A stretch of 64,000 nt of DNA from positions 1,364,001-1,428,000 of the forward strand of contig NZ_JAUQTA010000001.1 in assembly GCF_030580915.1 (NCBI RefSeq), given 5' to 3'. The number at the start of each line of letters is the position of its first letter. The first letter of the stretch is position 1. The notes under the pieces are model-generated. The model was not told the DNA's origin. It saw only the letters and a list, made by a program, of their open reading frames with translations, and did not search any database. Of the stretch, positions 14,163 through 22,454 are shown piece after piece. Both the position numbers and the translations under genes were made by a program. This stretch comes from Nocardioides jiangxiensis (GTDB lineage Bacteria > Actinomycetota > Actinomycetes > Propionibacteriales > Nocardioidaceae).

Positions 14163-16859
14163 TCAGTCGATGCGCGCCACCAGCGGGAGCCGCGACCGGG
14201 CACACAGCCCGACCACGAGCGCGGTGAGGAGCGGCAGCCCCACGACGACCACCAGGATCACCAGCCACGGGATGTCGAGGTAGTGGCTCGGGCCCGCACC
14301 ATCCCAGGTGTTGCTGGTCAGTGGCCAGGTGGCCGCGATGCCCGGGACCAGTCCGATGACCGCTCCCCCGACCGCCCCGATGCCACCGACCACGAGGGCG
14401 TAGCAGGCGGCGACCAGGCGGCGTTCTCGCGGAGAGGCGCCCACGGCCGAGAGGGTCGCGAGGTCGGGAGCCGCGTCGGACAGCGCGAGGAACGTCGCCG
14501 TGAGCGTCCCACCGAGCATGAGCACCCCACCCAGCGCCGCGAGCACCCACAACAGCAGGACGTTGTCACGGCCGTTCCAGCCGCGCTCGACGTAGACGCG
14601 CGCATCCGGGTAGCCGATGCCGGCCAGCGCCTTCTCGATCGTGTCCTTCTCCGCCTTCGAGACGGGGCCGGGGAGGCTGATCGTCGACGGCATCACCTGC
14701 GCGCCCGTCCGCTTGGCGACCGCATGCGGGACGATGCCCTGGGTGGTCACGAACGAGACCCGGATGACCTCGGCGGGTGCGCTGGTCGTGCGGCCGGAGT
14801 GGCCCGCGCCGTCCTCGCCGTACGTCGTCACCTGGAGGTCCACGGAGTCCCGGTGGAGATCCGGCGGGACCACCTTGCCGTCCCGGGTGACGCCGGGCGA
14901 ACCACCGTCGGTGAAGAGCACGACCTTGCCGGCTGCGAGAGCTGCCGCCGCCTTCGCCTTCCCTGAGGCATCGAGCCCGAGATCCGCAGCGGGCACGTGG
15001 TCATCGACGATCCAGCTGCCCATGTAGCCGCCCCAGCCACTCAGCAGGGACCCGCCGTCGCGCCCCTCGACTGCCTGCACCTCCTGGTCACCGGGCATGC
15101 CGCCCATGTGCCCGAGCTGGTACATCACCTCGGACTCGGGGTCCTCCTCGTGCACCGCCTTCTCGATCGCGTGCCAGGCCACGGCGCGCTCGTCCGGTGC
15201 CAGGGTCGCGTCGTCGAAGGACACGAAGCCCGCGTGCAGCCCAGCCGAGGGCCGGTAGGTCTCCCGCGACTCCTCGGCGTCGCTCGCGTTGGCGATGCAC
15301 AGGGCGACCACCCCGGTCACCGTGGCCAGCACCGCGCCGATCGCCGGCACGGTGCGTGCGCGATGCCGCGCCGCGTCGCGGACGGCGTACCGCAGCGGGA
15401 GGGGCGCACGCCCCGCCAGCCGCCCGACCAGAGCGAGCACCGGCGACAGCAGGAGCACCCCACCGACCACGGCGAGCACCGCCGCAGCGGCGATCGCGAT
15501 CGTGCCCCAGTCCCCGCCGTGCCGCGCGCCGACCACCGCGGCCGCGATGCCGGCGGCAGCCAGCAGCGCGCCGAGCACCGGCGAGGCCTTGCCCGGAGCG
15601 CGGTCACCCCGGCGACCACCGAGGACCTTCACGATGTCCTGGCGAGAGGCGATCCAGGCCGGGACGAGCGCCGCGATGACGGCACTGAGCCAGCCGAGGA
15701 GGGCGATCAGCAGGACCTGGCTCCACACGACGTCGAACGGCCCGAAGACCGACTGGTCGTAGTGCTGGGCGATCGGAACCCCGACGCGGCCCAGCACGAC
15801 GCCGACGACGAGACCCACGCCTGCTGCGATCCCGCCGAGCACCACGGCCGTGGCGAGCACCGCGCGCCGCACCTGCCCGGGCGTGCCACCGGTGGCCGCG
15901 ACCTGCGCGAGGTTGCGCTGCATCCGCCGTGCTCCCACGGCGAACGCGGGACCGGCGAGCAGCACGACCTCGAGCAGCGCCATGGTGCTGACCAGGATCG
16001 CCGTCGCGAGAATCACGTCGGCCCGGTCGTCGCCGAAGTCGGACATCTCCGGCGGGAGCTGGTCCTCCGACGGCGGATGGGCGATCACCTCCCGGCTGAG
16101 GACGGAGACGCCGAGCTTGTTCAGCGCGCGTACCGCGTCCCAGTCGACCCCACCCGGGACGGTGGCGAGGTAGGTCGTGTTGGTCGAGTACATCGGCCCC
16201 TGGCGGGTGTCGTCCACGCTCCCGGGATAGGCCCATGCCGACGGCTCACCACGGTACGACGCGTCCTCGGCCTCGCCGACCACCTCGAGGGGGCGGCCGG
16301 TGACCAGCTCGACCGTGTCGCCCATCCGCACGCCGCGCTTCACGAGCTGGGCGTTGACGGCGATCTCGCCGACGCGCGCCGGTGCCCGACCCGCCGTCAG
16401 GTCCCACGTGCCGTCGAACACGGGGTCACGGAAGTCGGCGCTGTGCACCGTGACGTTGACGTTGTGCTGCCCGATGCGGGTGTTGAACCAGTCCAGCCGC
16501 TGCGCGTGCAGCTTCGTGCCCTCCCCGAGCACCTTCGCGATGTCTGCCTGGGTCGCCGTCCGGTCGGTCCCGCCGTCCTCCGGTCCGGCCCAGCCGGCGT
16601 TGTCGTGCGGGTCGGCCCCCTGGTAGACGACCCCGCCACCCTCGTTGACCTCGAGCAGCGCGTCGGCGGTGCCGAGGTGGCGGTCGAGTCCCTCGGCAAC
16701 GCTGACGTCGGCCGTCGAGATCACGACGTGGGCAGCCGTCACGCCGAGCACGGGCAGGGCGATCATCGCCAGGATCAGCGCACTCCGCCCCTTGTTGCGC
16801 AGGACGTCGCGCCACGCGAGGCGGAGCAGGGCGCGCCAGCCGCCCAGCGGGCCCCTCAT
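14163..16859 (-). CDS. ABC transporter permease, FtsX/MacB-type
   Basis: 898 residues from the ATG at 16859, which overlaps the ATPase gene stop (ATGA). The N-terminus has the typical LAWRDVLRNKGRSALILAMI membrane entry. Two FtsX domains are visible: membrane segments around residues 300-430 (ending AWIASRQDIVKVLGG) and near the C-terminus (LLLWVLAALGGVLMLGGTLT onward), with large extracytoplasmic regions between. This doubled permease architecture is usual for actinobacterial exporters that move peptides, antibiotics or lipids out of the membrane. The substrate is not apparent from the sequence. Confidence 0.9.
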   Translation of the reverse strand: MRGPLGGWRALLRLAWRDVLRNKGRSALILAMIALPVLGVTAAHVVISTADVSVAEGLDRHLGTADALLEVNEGGGVVYQGADPHDNAGWAGPEDGGTDRTATQADIAKVLGEGTKLHAQRLDWFNTRIGQHNVNVTVHSADFRDPVFDGTWDLTAGRAPARVGEIAVNAQLVKRGVRMGDTVELVTGRPLEVVGEAEDASYRGEPSAWAYPGSVDDTRQGPMYSTNTTYLATVPGGVDWDAVRALNKLGVSVLSREVIAHPPSEDQLPPEMSDFGDDRADVILATAILVSTMALLEVVLLAGPAFAVGARRMQRNLAQVAATGGTPGQVRRAVLATAVVLGGIAAGVGLVVGVVLGRVGVPIAQHYDQSVFGPFDVVWSQVLLIALLGWLSAVIAALVPAWIASRQDIVKVLGGRRGDRAPGKASPVLGALLAAAGIAAAVVGARHGGDWGTIAIAAAAVLAVVGGVLLLSPVLALVGRLAGRAPLPLRYAVRDAARHRARTVPAIGAVLATVTGVVALCIANASDAEESRETYRPSAGLHAGFVSFDDATLAPDERAVAWHAIEKAVHEEDPESEVMYQLGHMGGMPGDQEVQAVEGRDGGSLLSGWGGYMGSWIVDDHVPAADLGLDASGKAKAAAALAAGKVVLFTDGGSPGVTRDGKVVPPDLHRDSVDLQVTTYGEDGAGHSGRTTSAPAEVIRVSFVTTQGIVPHAVAKRTGAQVMPSTISLPGPVSKAEKDTIEKALAGIGYPDARVYVERGWNGRDNVLLLWVLAALGGVLMLGGTLTATFLALSDAAPDLATLSAVGASPRERRLVAACYALVVGGIGAVGGAVIGLVPGIAATWPLTSNTWDGAGPSHYLDIPWLVILVVVVGLPLLTALVVGLCARSRLPLVARID

Positions 16860-17581
16860 CGGGCACCGTCCATCGCGAGCAGGTCCTCGGGGCCCGACGT
16901 CCGGCCGGACTCGTCGACGACGAGGCCGTCCCGCAGGAAGACCACGCGGTCTGCCCAGGCCGCGTGCCGCGGCTCGTGCGTGACCATCACGACCGCCGCA
17001 CCCGCATCGCACCGGGTACGCAGGAGCTGGAGGATCTCCTCCCCTGTGGCCGTGTCGAGGGCCCCGGTCGGCTCGTCGGCCAGGATCAGCCGGCGCTCGC
17101 CGACCAGCGCACGGGCGATCGCGACGCGCTGCTGCTGGCCACCCGACATGTCGTCCGGGAAGCGGTCCGCAGCACCAGCGACGCCGACCTCCTCGAGCGC
17201 GGCGAGCGCATCGCGGCGCGCCTGCCGCGCACCGACACCGTCGAGCTCACGCGGGAGGGCGACGTTCTCGATGGCGGTCAGCGCGGGCACGAGGTTGAAG
17301 TTCTGGAACACGTAGCCCACGGACGTACGGCGGAGCCGGGCACGCTGGGCGACCGAGAGGCCGACGAGCGAACGCCCCTCGATGACGACGTCGCCGCTGG
17401 TCGGCGTGTCCAGGCCACCGGCGAGGTTGAGCAGCGTCGACTTGCCGGAGCCCGACGGGCCCATGACGGCGACGAGCTCGCCCGGCGACGCGGTCACGGT
17501 GACGCCACGCAGGGCGTGGACCTCGGCGGCGCCGGTGCCGTGGACCCGGGTGACATCGGCAACGGTGAGGATGGGGTTCAT
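16856..17581 (-). CDS. ABC transporter ATP-binding protein, LolD/MacB-type
   Basis: 241 residues. Walker A is GPSGSGKSTLLNL, the signature is MSGGQQQRVAIARAL, and Walker B is LILADEPTGALD, with the H-loop at VTHEP. It pairs with the FtsX-type permease downstream and overlaps it by four bases, and its ATG overlaps the PadR stop (ATGA). The three-gene PadR-ATPase-permease operon is a common drug- or peptide-responsive exporter layout. Confidence 0.95.
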   Translation of the reverse strand: MNPILTVADVTRVHGTGAAEVHALRGVTVTASPGELVAVMGPSGSGKSTLLNLAGGLDTPTSGDVVIEGRSLVGLSVAQRARLRRTSVGYVFQNFNLVPALTAIENVALPRELDGVGARQARRDALAALEEVGVAGAADRFPDDMSGGQQQRVAIARALVGERRLILADEPTGALDTATGEEILQLLRTRCDAGAAVVMVTHEPRHAAWADRVVFLRDGLVVDESGRTSGPEDLLAMDGAR

Positions 17582-18150
17582 CGGGCTGCCTCCTCGGCGA
17601 CGGTGGAGCGGGTCGGGGCGGAGGACCGGCGGGCGAGCCGCGCCTCACAGTGGTCGAGCCAGCGGATCTCCGCCTCGGCGGTGAAGATGAGCGAGTCGAG
17701 GACGAGGCTCCAGGCCAGGTCGGCGGGCTCCTCCGTCGCGGCTCCGCGCTTGAGGCGCGTGTAGTCGTGGAGGGCGTTCATGGTCGCCGTGCGCTGGCGC
17801 TGCACCAGCGACGCGACGTCGACGCCAGGGATGGTGACCGCGATCGCCAGCTTGATCGCGAGCTCGTCACGCGGCGGCTCACCACGGCCGACCGGCTCGT
17901 CGAACCAGGTGGCCACCTCGACCCTGCCGTCGGTCGTGATCGCGTAGCGGCGCTTGCCCTCCTCGCCGACCTCCTCATCGGACGCGGCCTCGATCATCCC
18001 GTCGCGCTCGAGGCGGGCGAGCGTCGTGTAGACCTGCCCGATGTTGAGCGGCCAGGTCGAGCCGGTGCGGCCCTCGAACTCCGTGCGCAGCTGGTAGCCG
18101 TACATCGGACCCTGCTCCAGCAACGCGAGCAGTGCGTGTCGGACTGACAT
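17578..18150 (-). CDS. PadR family regulator of the ABC exporter
   Basis: 190 residues from the ATG at 18150, preceded by AAGGGGGAAC. The winged helix begins MSVRHALLALLEQGPMYGYQ and continues with LNIGQVYTTLARLERDGMIE, diagnostic of PadR. The C-terminal part is the helical Vir_act_alpha_C dimerisation region. It heads the exporter operon and probably represses its own promoter at the double palindrome upstream. Confidence 0.92.
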   Translation of the reverse strand: MSVRHALLALLEQGPMYGYQLRTEFEGRTGSTWPLNIGQVYTTLARLERDGMIEAASDEEVGEEGKRRYAITTDGRVEVATWFDEPVGRGEPPRDELAIKLAIAVTIPGVDVASLVQRQRTATMNALHDYTRLKRGAATEEPADLAWSLVLDSLIFTAEAEIRWLDHCEARLARRSSAPTRSTVAEEAAR

Positions 18151-18178
18151 CTGTTCCCCCTTTCCGGATACCCGGTGA

Positions 18179-18213
18179 ATGCATACTAGGTATGCATACC
18201 GAGTATGTGTCAA
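18179..18213 (-). promoter_or_regulatory. PadR promoter with two overlapping operator palindromes
   Basis: ATGCATAC-TAG-GTATGCAT (18179-18197) is a perfect 8+3+8 palindrome. It shares its right half with GCATAC-CGA-GTATGT (18194-18208), which has the same 3-base spacing. A consensus TTGACA on the minus strand (18208-18213) abuts the second palindrome, so a bound repressor would cover the -35 to -10 interval. Spacing and shared half-site suggest two dimers binding side by side. Confidence 0.7.
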
Positions 18214-18295
18214 GGAAACGCGCGCGACTCCGCCCGGGAACAGGGAAAACGGACGGGCCTCGCGTGGCCTTCGGACGCGTGGTTGACTCCCCGCC

Positions 18296-18817
18296 ATGCG
18301 CCTCACCACCCCCGCCCTCGGACTCGTCGTGGCCACCGCCGCCCTCGGACTGACCGCCTGCGGCGGGCCGGACACGCCGTACTCCGACACCGATGTGGCC
18401 GTCGCCGCCCTGGCCTCGCGGATCGCGACCGACATGCCCCCGGCACAGGCGCGCTGCACCGCGAAGAAGCTCGTCGCCGCAGCCGGCGTCGACACCCTGA
18501 CCAAGGCGGGGATGCTGACCAAGGACCACGTCGCGCAGCTGACCTACCAGTTCGACAAGACGACCGCCAACGAGATCGCCGACGCCACCGTCGCCTGCTG
18601 GGACTGGCGCAAGAACACCGAGTCCTGGGCCAGCTCCTACCCGACGGCTCAGCCGCAGGACTGGGACTCGTACGTCGCCTGCGCCGAGAAGCTGGACGAC
18701 AAGCTGCACGCCGCCGTCGTGGCCGCGAACCTCAAGGGCGGCACCGCGAAGCCGCGCGAGGCGTTCGCGAAGGCGCAGCTGGCCTGCCGCAAGGTGCTCG
18801 GCACCCCGGTCGGCTGA
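18296..18817 (+). CDS. Putative lipoprotein of unknown function
   Basis: 173 residues. The N-terminus is a lipoprotein signal peptide: MRL, a hydrophobic run and the lipobox LTAC with C22 as lipidation site, so the mature protein is anchored on the outer face of the membrane. The rest is a small helical domain with cysteines at about 54, 101, 127 and 164, which could form two disulfides. No family is recognised. It diverges from the PadR-exporter operon, so co-control by the shared intergenic operators is possible. Confidence 0.75.
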   Translation: MRLTTPALGLVVATAALGLTACGGPDTPYSDTDVAVAALASRIATDMPPAQARCTAKKLVAAAGVDTLTKAGMLTKDHVAQLTYQFDKTTANEIADATVACWDWRKNTESWASSYPTAQPQDWDSYVACAEKLDDKLHAAVVAANLKGGTAKPREAFAKAQLACRKVLGTPVG

Positions 18818-18844
18818 CCGCGACGCCACCGCCCGCCGACGCCA

Positions 18845-18884
18845 GAGGGCCCGGCTCCGCGATCACTCGCGGGGCCGGGCCCTC
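18845..18884. terminator. Bidirectional hairpin terminator
   Basis: GAGGGCCCGGC (18845-18855) pairs with GCCGGGCCCTC ending at 18884, extended by CCGCG and CGCGG around a short loop. It separates the lipoprotein gene stop (18817) from the convergent fadB stop (18900). Confidence 0.75.
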
Positions 18885-18899
18885 CGTCGTACGGGCCGA

Positions 18900-21077
18900 T
18901 CAGGCGGGGAAGGACTCGCCGTTCTTCGCCATGTCGCGCAGGTACTGCGTCGGGCGCAGCTGCTCGCCGTACTTGTCGGCCAGCTCGTCGGCGCGCTTGA
19001 GGAACGCCTCGATGCCGTAGGTGCCGTCGGGGGCGTCGTAGCCGGTGATGAACTGCGCGGCACCACCGGTCATCGGTGGGAAGCCGATGCCGAAGATCGA
19101 GCCGATGTTCGCGTGGGCGGCCGAGGTGACCACACCCTCCTCGAACGTCTTGGCGGTCTCGATCGCCTCGCGGAACATCATGCGGTCGCGCAGGTCCTGG
19201 AGCGGGTACTGCGTCTCCGCCACCGGGAAGAGCTCGCCCACGACCGGCGAGAGCGAGCCGCGCTTGCCGTCGACGTACTCGTAGAAGCCCGCGCCCTTGA
19301 GCTTGGACGGGCGACCGGCCTCGATCATCTTGTTGCAGACGACCTCGGACTTGGTCGGCTCGGCGATGCCCATCGCCTCACGCGTGGTGGAGGCGATCTT
19401 CACCATGAGCTCGAGGTTCAGCTCGTCGGCGATCTGCAGCGGGCCGACCGGGAAGCCGGCCGACGTGGCCGCGCGCTCGATCGACAGCGGGTGCTGGCCC
19501 TCGAGGAGGAGCGAGAGGCCCTCGTCGATCTGGGTTCCGATGACCCGCGAGGTGTAGAAGCCGCGCGAGTCGTGGGCGATCATCGGGGTCTTCTTGATCA
19601 GCAGCGTGATGTCGTACGCCTGGGCCAGGGCCTCGTCGCCGGTCTCGTTGCCGCGGATGATCTCGACCAGCGGCATCTTGTCGACCGGCGAGAAGAAGTG
19701 CAGGCCGATGAAGCGGGCGGCGTTGCCGTCGCCGTCGATGCCCTTGGCGAGCTCGGTGATCGGCAGCGTCGAGGTGTTGGAGCAGAGCAGCGCGCCCTCG
19801 TTGAGGAACGGGATGACCTCGTTGAAGACCTTCTGCTTCAGCTCGACGTTCTCGAAGACGGCCTCGACGACCGTGTCGCAGCCCGCGGCGTCGGCCGGGT
19901 CGATGGTCGGGGTGATCCGGTTGAGGATCTCGTCGGCCTTCTCCTGCGTGAGCTTGCCGCGCGAGACGGCCTTCTCGTTGAGGCCCGCGGTGTAGGCCTT
20001 GCCCTTCTCGGCGGCCTCGATGGTGACGTCCTTGAGGACGACCTCGACACCCGCGCGCGCCAGGACGTAGGCGATGCCCGCGCCCATCATGCCGGCGCCG
20101 AGGACGATCGCCTTCTGCGGGACGTACTTCTCGACGCCCGCCGGGCGCTCCTTGCCCGCGTTGATCGAGCCGAGGTCGAAGAAGAACGCCTGGATCATGT
20201 TCTTCGCCTGCTGGCCGGTGACCAGCGTGGTGAAGTAGCGCGACTCGATCCGCGAGGCGGTGTCGAAGTCGACCTGCAGACCCTCGGTGGCGGCCGCGAG
20301 GATCGCCTTGGGGGCCTTGTAGTCGGCCTGCTTGATCTGCTTCTTCAGCATCGGGGCGAACGCCGGCAGCATGCCCGCGAGCGACGGGTGCGACGGGGTG
20401 CCGCCCGGGATCTTGTAGCCCGGGGTGTCCCACGGCTGCGCCCACGCCTCGGGGTTGGCCTTGATCCACGCCTTGGCGGCGGGGATCAGCTCGTCCTCGG
20501 TGGCGACGAGCTCGTTGACCAGGCCCTTGGCCTGGGCGGCCGCCGGCTTGAACTCGGTGCCCTGGCCCAGGATCTCCATCAGGGCCGTCGCGAGGCCGAA
20601 CATGCGCACGGTGCGGGTGACGCCGCCACCGCCGGGCAGCAGGCCCAGCTTCACCTCGGGCAGGCCGATGGAGTACTTGCCGTCGACCGCGATGCGGTGG
20701 TTGGCGGCGAGTGCGATCTCGAGGCCGCCGCCGAGCGCGGCGCCGTTGATGGCGGCGACAACCGGCTTCTGGAGGAGCTCGAGCTTGCGCAGGGTCGCCT
20801 TGACACCCTCGACCATGCCGAAGATCTCGGCAGCGTTCTCCTTGCGGACGCTCATCATGCCCTTGAGGTCACCGCCGGCGAAAAAGGTCTTCTTCGCGGA
20901 GGCGATCACGACACCGGTGATCTTGTCCGCGTCGGCGACCAGCTGGTTCACGGCCGCGTCCATCGAGCTGACGTACAGCTCGTTCATCGTGTTGGCCGAC
21001 TGGTTCGGGTCGTCCAGGGTCAGCGTGGCGATGCCGTCGGCATCGATCTCAACGCGGACAGCAGTCTGCTCAGTCAT
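18900..21077 (-). CDS. fadB: FadB: enoyl-CoA hydratase/3-hydroxyacyl-CoA dehydrogenase
   Basis: 725 residues, the bifunctional alpha chain of the fatty acid beta-oxidation complex. The N-terminal crotonase part has FFAGGDLKGM, GGGLEIALAANHRI and GLPEVKLGLLPGGGG. The dehydrogenase part begins VLGAGMMGAGIAYVLARAG (NAD-binding Rossmann loop) and includes the catalytic histidine in GLHFFSPVDKMPLVEII. It follows fadA by 30 bases. The pair corresponds to Rv0859-Rv0860 of M. tuberculosis, which form a trifunctional complex with the thiolase. Probably used for growth on fatty acids. Confidence 0.95.
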   Translation of the reverse strand: MTEQTAVRVEIDADGIATLTLDDPNQSANTMNELYVSSMDAAVNQLVADADKITGVVIASAKKTFFAGGDLKGMMSVRKENAAEIFGMVEGVKATLRKLELLQKPVVAAINGAALGGGLEIALAANHRIAVDGKYSIGLPEVKLGLLPGGGGVTRTVRMFGLATALMEILGQGTEFKPAAAQAKGLVNELVATEDELIPAAKAWIKANPEAWAQPWDTPGYKIPGGTPSHPSLAGMLPAFAPMLKKQIKQADYKAPKAILAAATEGLQVDFDTASRIESRYFTTLVTGQQAKNMIQAFFFDLGSINAGKERPAGVEKYVPQKAIVLGAGMMGAGIAYVLARAGVEVVLKDVTIEAAEKGKAYTAGLNEKAVSRGKLTQEKADEILNRITPTIDPADAAGCDTVVEAVFENVELKQKVFNEVIPFLNEGALLCSNTSTLPITELAKGIDGDGNAARFIGLHFFSPVDKMPLVEIIRGNETGDEALAQAYDITLLIKKTPMIAHDSRGFYTSRVIGTQIDEGLSLLLEGQHPLSIERAATSAGFPVGPLQIADELNLELMVKIASTTREAMGIAEPTKSEVVCNKMIEAGRPSKLKGAGFYEYVDGKRGSLSPVVGELFPVAETQYPLQDLRDRMMFREAIETAKTFEEGVVTSAAHANIGSIFGIGFPPMTGGAAQFITGYDAPDGTYGIEAFLKRADELADKYGEQLRPTQYLRDMAKNGESFPA

Positions 21078-21107
21078 GTCTCTCGTCTTTCCTGTTCTGT
21101 CCGCGTC

Positions 21108-22319
21108 TCAGAGGGCTTCGACGATGGTCGCGATGCCCATGCCCGCGCCGACGCAGAGCGTGGCCAGGCCGTAGCGCTTGCCCTGGCGCTTGAGCTCGTC
21201 GACGAGCGTGCCCAGGATGATGGCGCCGGTCGCACCCAGGGGGTGACCCATGGCCATGGCGCCACCGTTGACGTTGACGACGTCCTGGGTGATCCCCATG
21301 TCCTTGATGAAGCGGAGGGCGACGGCCGCGAAGGCCTCGTTGATCTCCCACAGGTCGATGTCGTCGACCGTGAGGCCGGCCTTCTCGAGGGCCTTGTACG
21401 CCGCCGGCGCCGGGCCGGTCAGCATGATCGTCGGCTCGGAGCCGATGACCGCGGTGGAGACGATGCGGGCCTTCGGGGTCAGGCCGTGCTTCTTGCCCGC
21501 CTCCTCGGAGCCGATGAGCATGAGGGAGGCACCGTCGACGACGCCGGAGCTGTTGCCGGCGTGGTGGACGTGGTTGATCTTCTCGACCTCGGTGTACTTC
21601 GAGAGGGCGACGTCGTCGAAGCCCGCGTCCACGCCCATCGCGATGAACGACGGCTTGAGCGAGCCGAGCGACTCCGCGGTCGTGCCCGGGCGGACCGTCT
21701 CGTCCTTGTCCAGGATGACGAGGCCGTTCTCGTCCTTCACCGGGATGACGCAGTCGTCGTAGTAGCCGTTGGCCCAGGCCTTCGCGGCACGCTCGTGCGA
21801 CTGCGCGGCGAGCGCGTCGACGTCCTCACGGGTGAAGCCCTCGACCGTGGCGATCAGGTCGGCGGACACGCCCTGCGGGATGAAGTAGGTGTCGAGCGAC
21901 GTCTTCGGGTCCATGGCCCAGGCACCGCCGTTGGAGCCCATCGGCACGCGGCTCATCGCCTCGACGCCACCAGCGAGGATCAGGTCCTCCCAGCCGGAGC
22001 GGACGCGGGCAGCAGCCTGGTTGACGGCCTCGAGCGCGGAGGCACAGAAGCGGTCGATCTGGACACCGGCGACGGTCTCGGCGAGGCCGGCCTTGACGGC
22101 GGCGACGCGGGCGATGTCGGAACCCTGGTCACCGATCGGCGTGACACAGCCGAGGATCACGTCGTCGATGCCGGCGGTGTCGAGGCCCTCGTTGCGCTCC
22201 TCGATCGCGTGCATGAGCGTGACGACCAGGTCGATCGGCTTGACCTCGTTGAGCGAGCCGGTCTTCTTGCCACGGCCGCGCGGCGTACGCACGTGGTCGT
22301 AGATGAATGCTTCAGCCAT
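21108..22319 (-). CDS. fadA: FadA: acetyl-CoA acyltransferase (thiolase)
   Basis: 403 residues. The nucleophilic cysteine is C92 in [11 protein letters not shown]. The histidine loop is [16 protein letters not shown], and the second cysteine is in LCVGAGMG. The N-terminus [20 protein letters not shown] closely fits the mycobacterial FadA type (Rv0859). It thiolytically cleaves 3-ketoacyl-CoA to acetyl-CoA and a shortened acyl-CoA. First gene of the fadA-fadB operon, with a -10-like TATGAT about 45 bases upstream flanked by two operator palindromes. Confidence 0.95.
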   Translation of the reverse strand: MAEAFIYDHVRTPRGRGKKTGSLNEVKPIDLVVTLMHAIEERNEGLDTAGIDDVILGCVTPIGDQGSDIARVAAVKAGLAETVAGVQIDRFCASALEAVNQAAARVRSGWEDLILAGGVEAMSRVPMGSNGGAWAMDPKTSLDTYFIPQGVSADLIATVEGFTREDVDALAAQSHERAAKAWANGYYDDCVIPVKDENGLVILDKDETVRPGTTAESLGSLKPSFIAMGVDAGFDDVALSKYTEVEKINHVHHAGNSSGVVDGASLMLIGSEEAGKKHGLTPKARIVSTAVIGSEPTIMLTGPAPAAYKALEKAGLTVDDIDLWEINEAFAAVALRFIKDMGITQDVVNVNGGAMAMGHPLGATGAIILGTLVDELKRQGKRYGLATLCVGAGMGIATIVEAL

Positions 22320-22342
22320 CAGGGTTCCTCACTGAGTGGATT

Positions 22343-22393
22343 GGTACACCGTGTACCCGGTGATCATAACGGCAGGTCGGTACATCGCGTACC
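22343..22393 (-). promoter_or_regulatory. fadA promoter with two operator palindromes
   Basis: Operator 1, GGTACAC-C-GTGTACC at 22343-22357, is a perfect 7+1+7 palindrome. Operator 2, GGTACAT-C-GCGTACC at 22379-22393, is imperfect. Their centres are 36 bases apart. Between them the minus strand has TATGAT (22363-22368), a good -10, so one site would cover the transcription start and the other the -35. The same 15-base architecture precedes the racemase gene at 50716. Confidence 0.65.
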
Positions 22394-22454
22394 CGTGGTT
22401 CCGGTCACACCGGCGACCGGCCGGCGACGGTCTCGCGGCAGTGGGCGGCAGGCC

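Noticed and set aside
22401..22420. CCGGTC/GACCGG inverted repeat as a third fadA operator
   Set aside because: Its sequence differs from the GGTAC palindromes and it may simply be a weak terminator for the carboxyltransferase gene.
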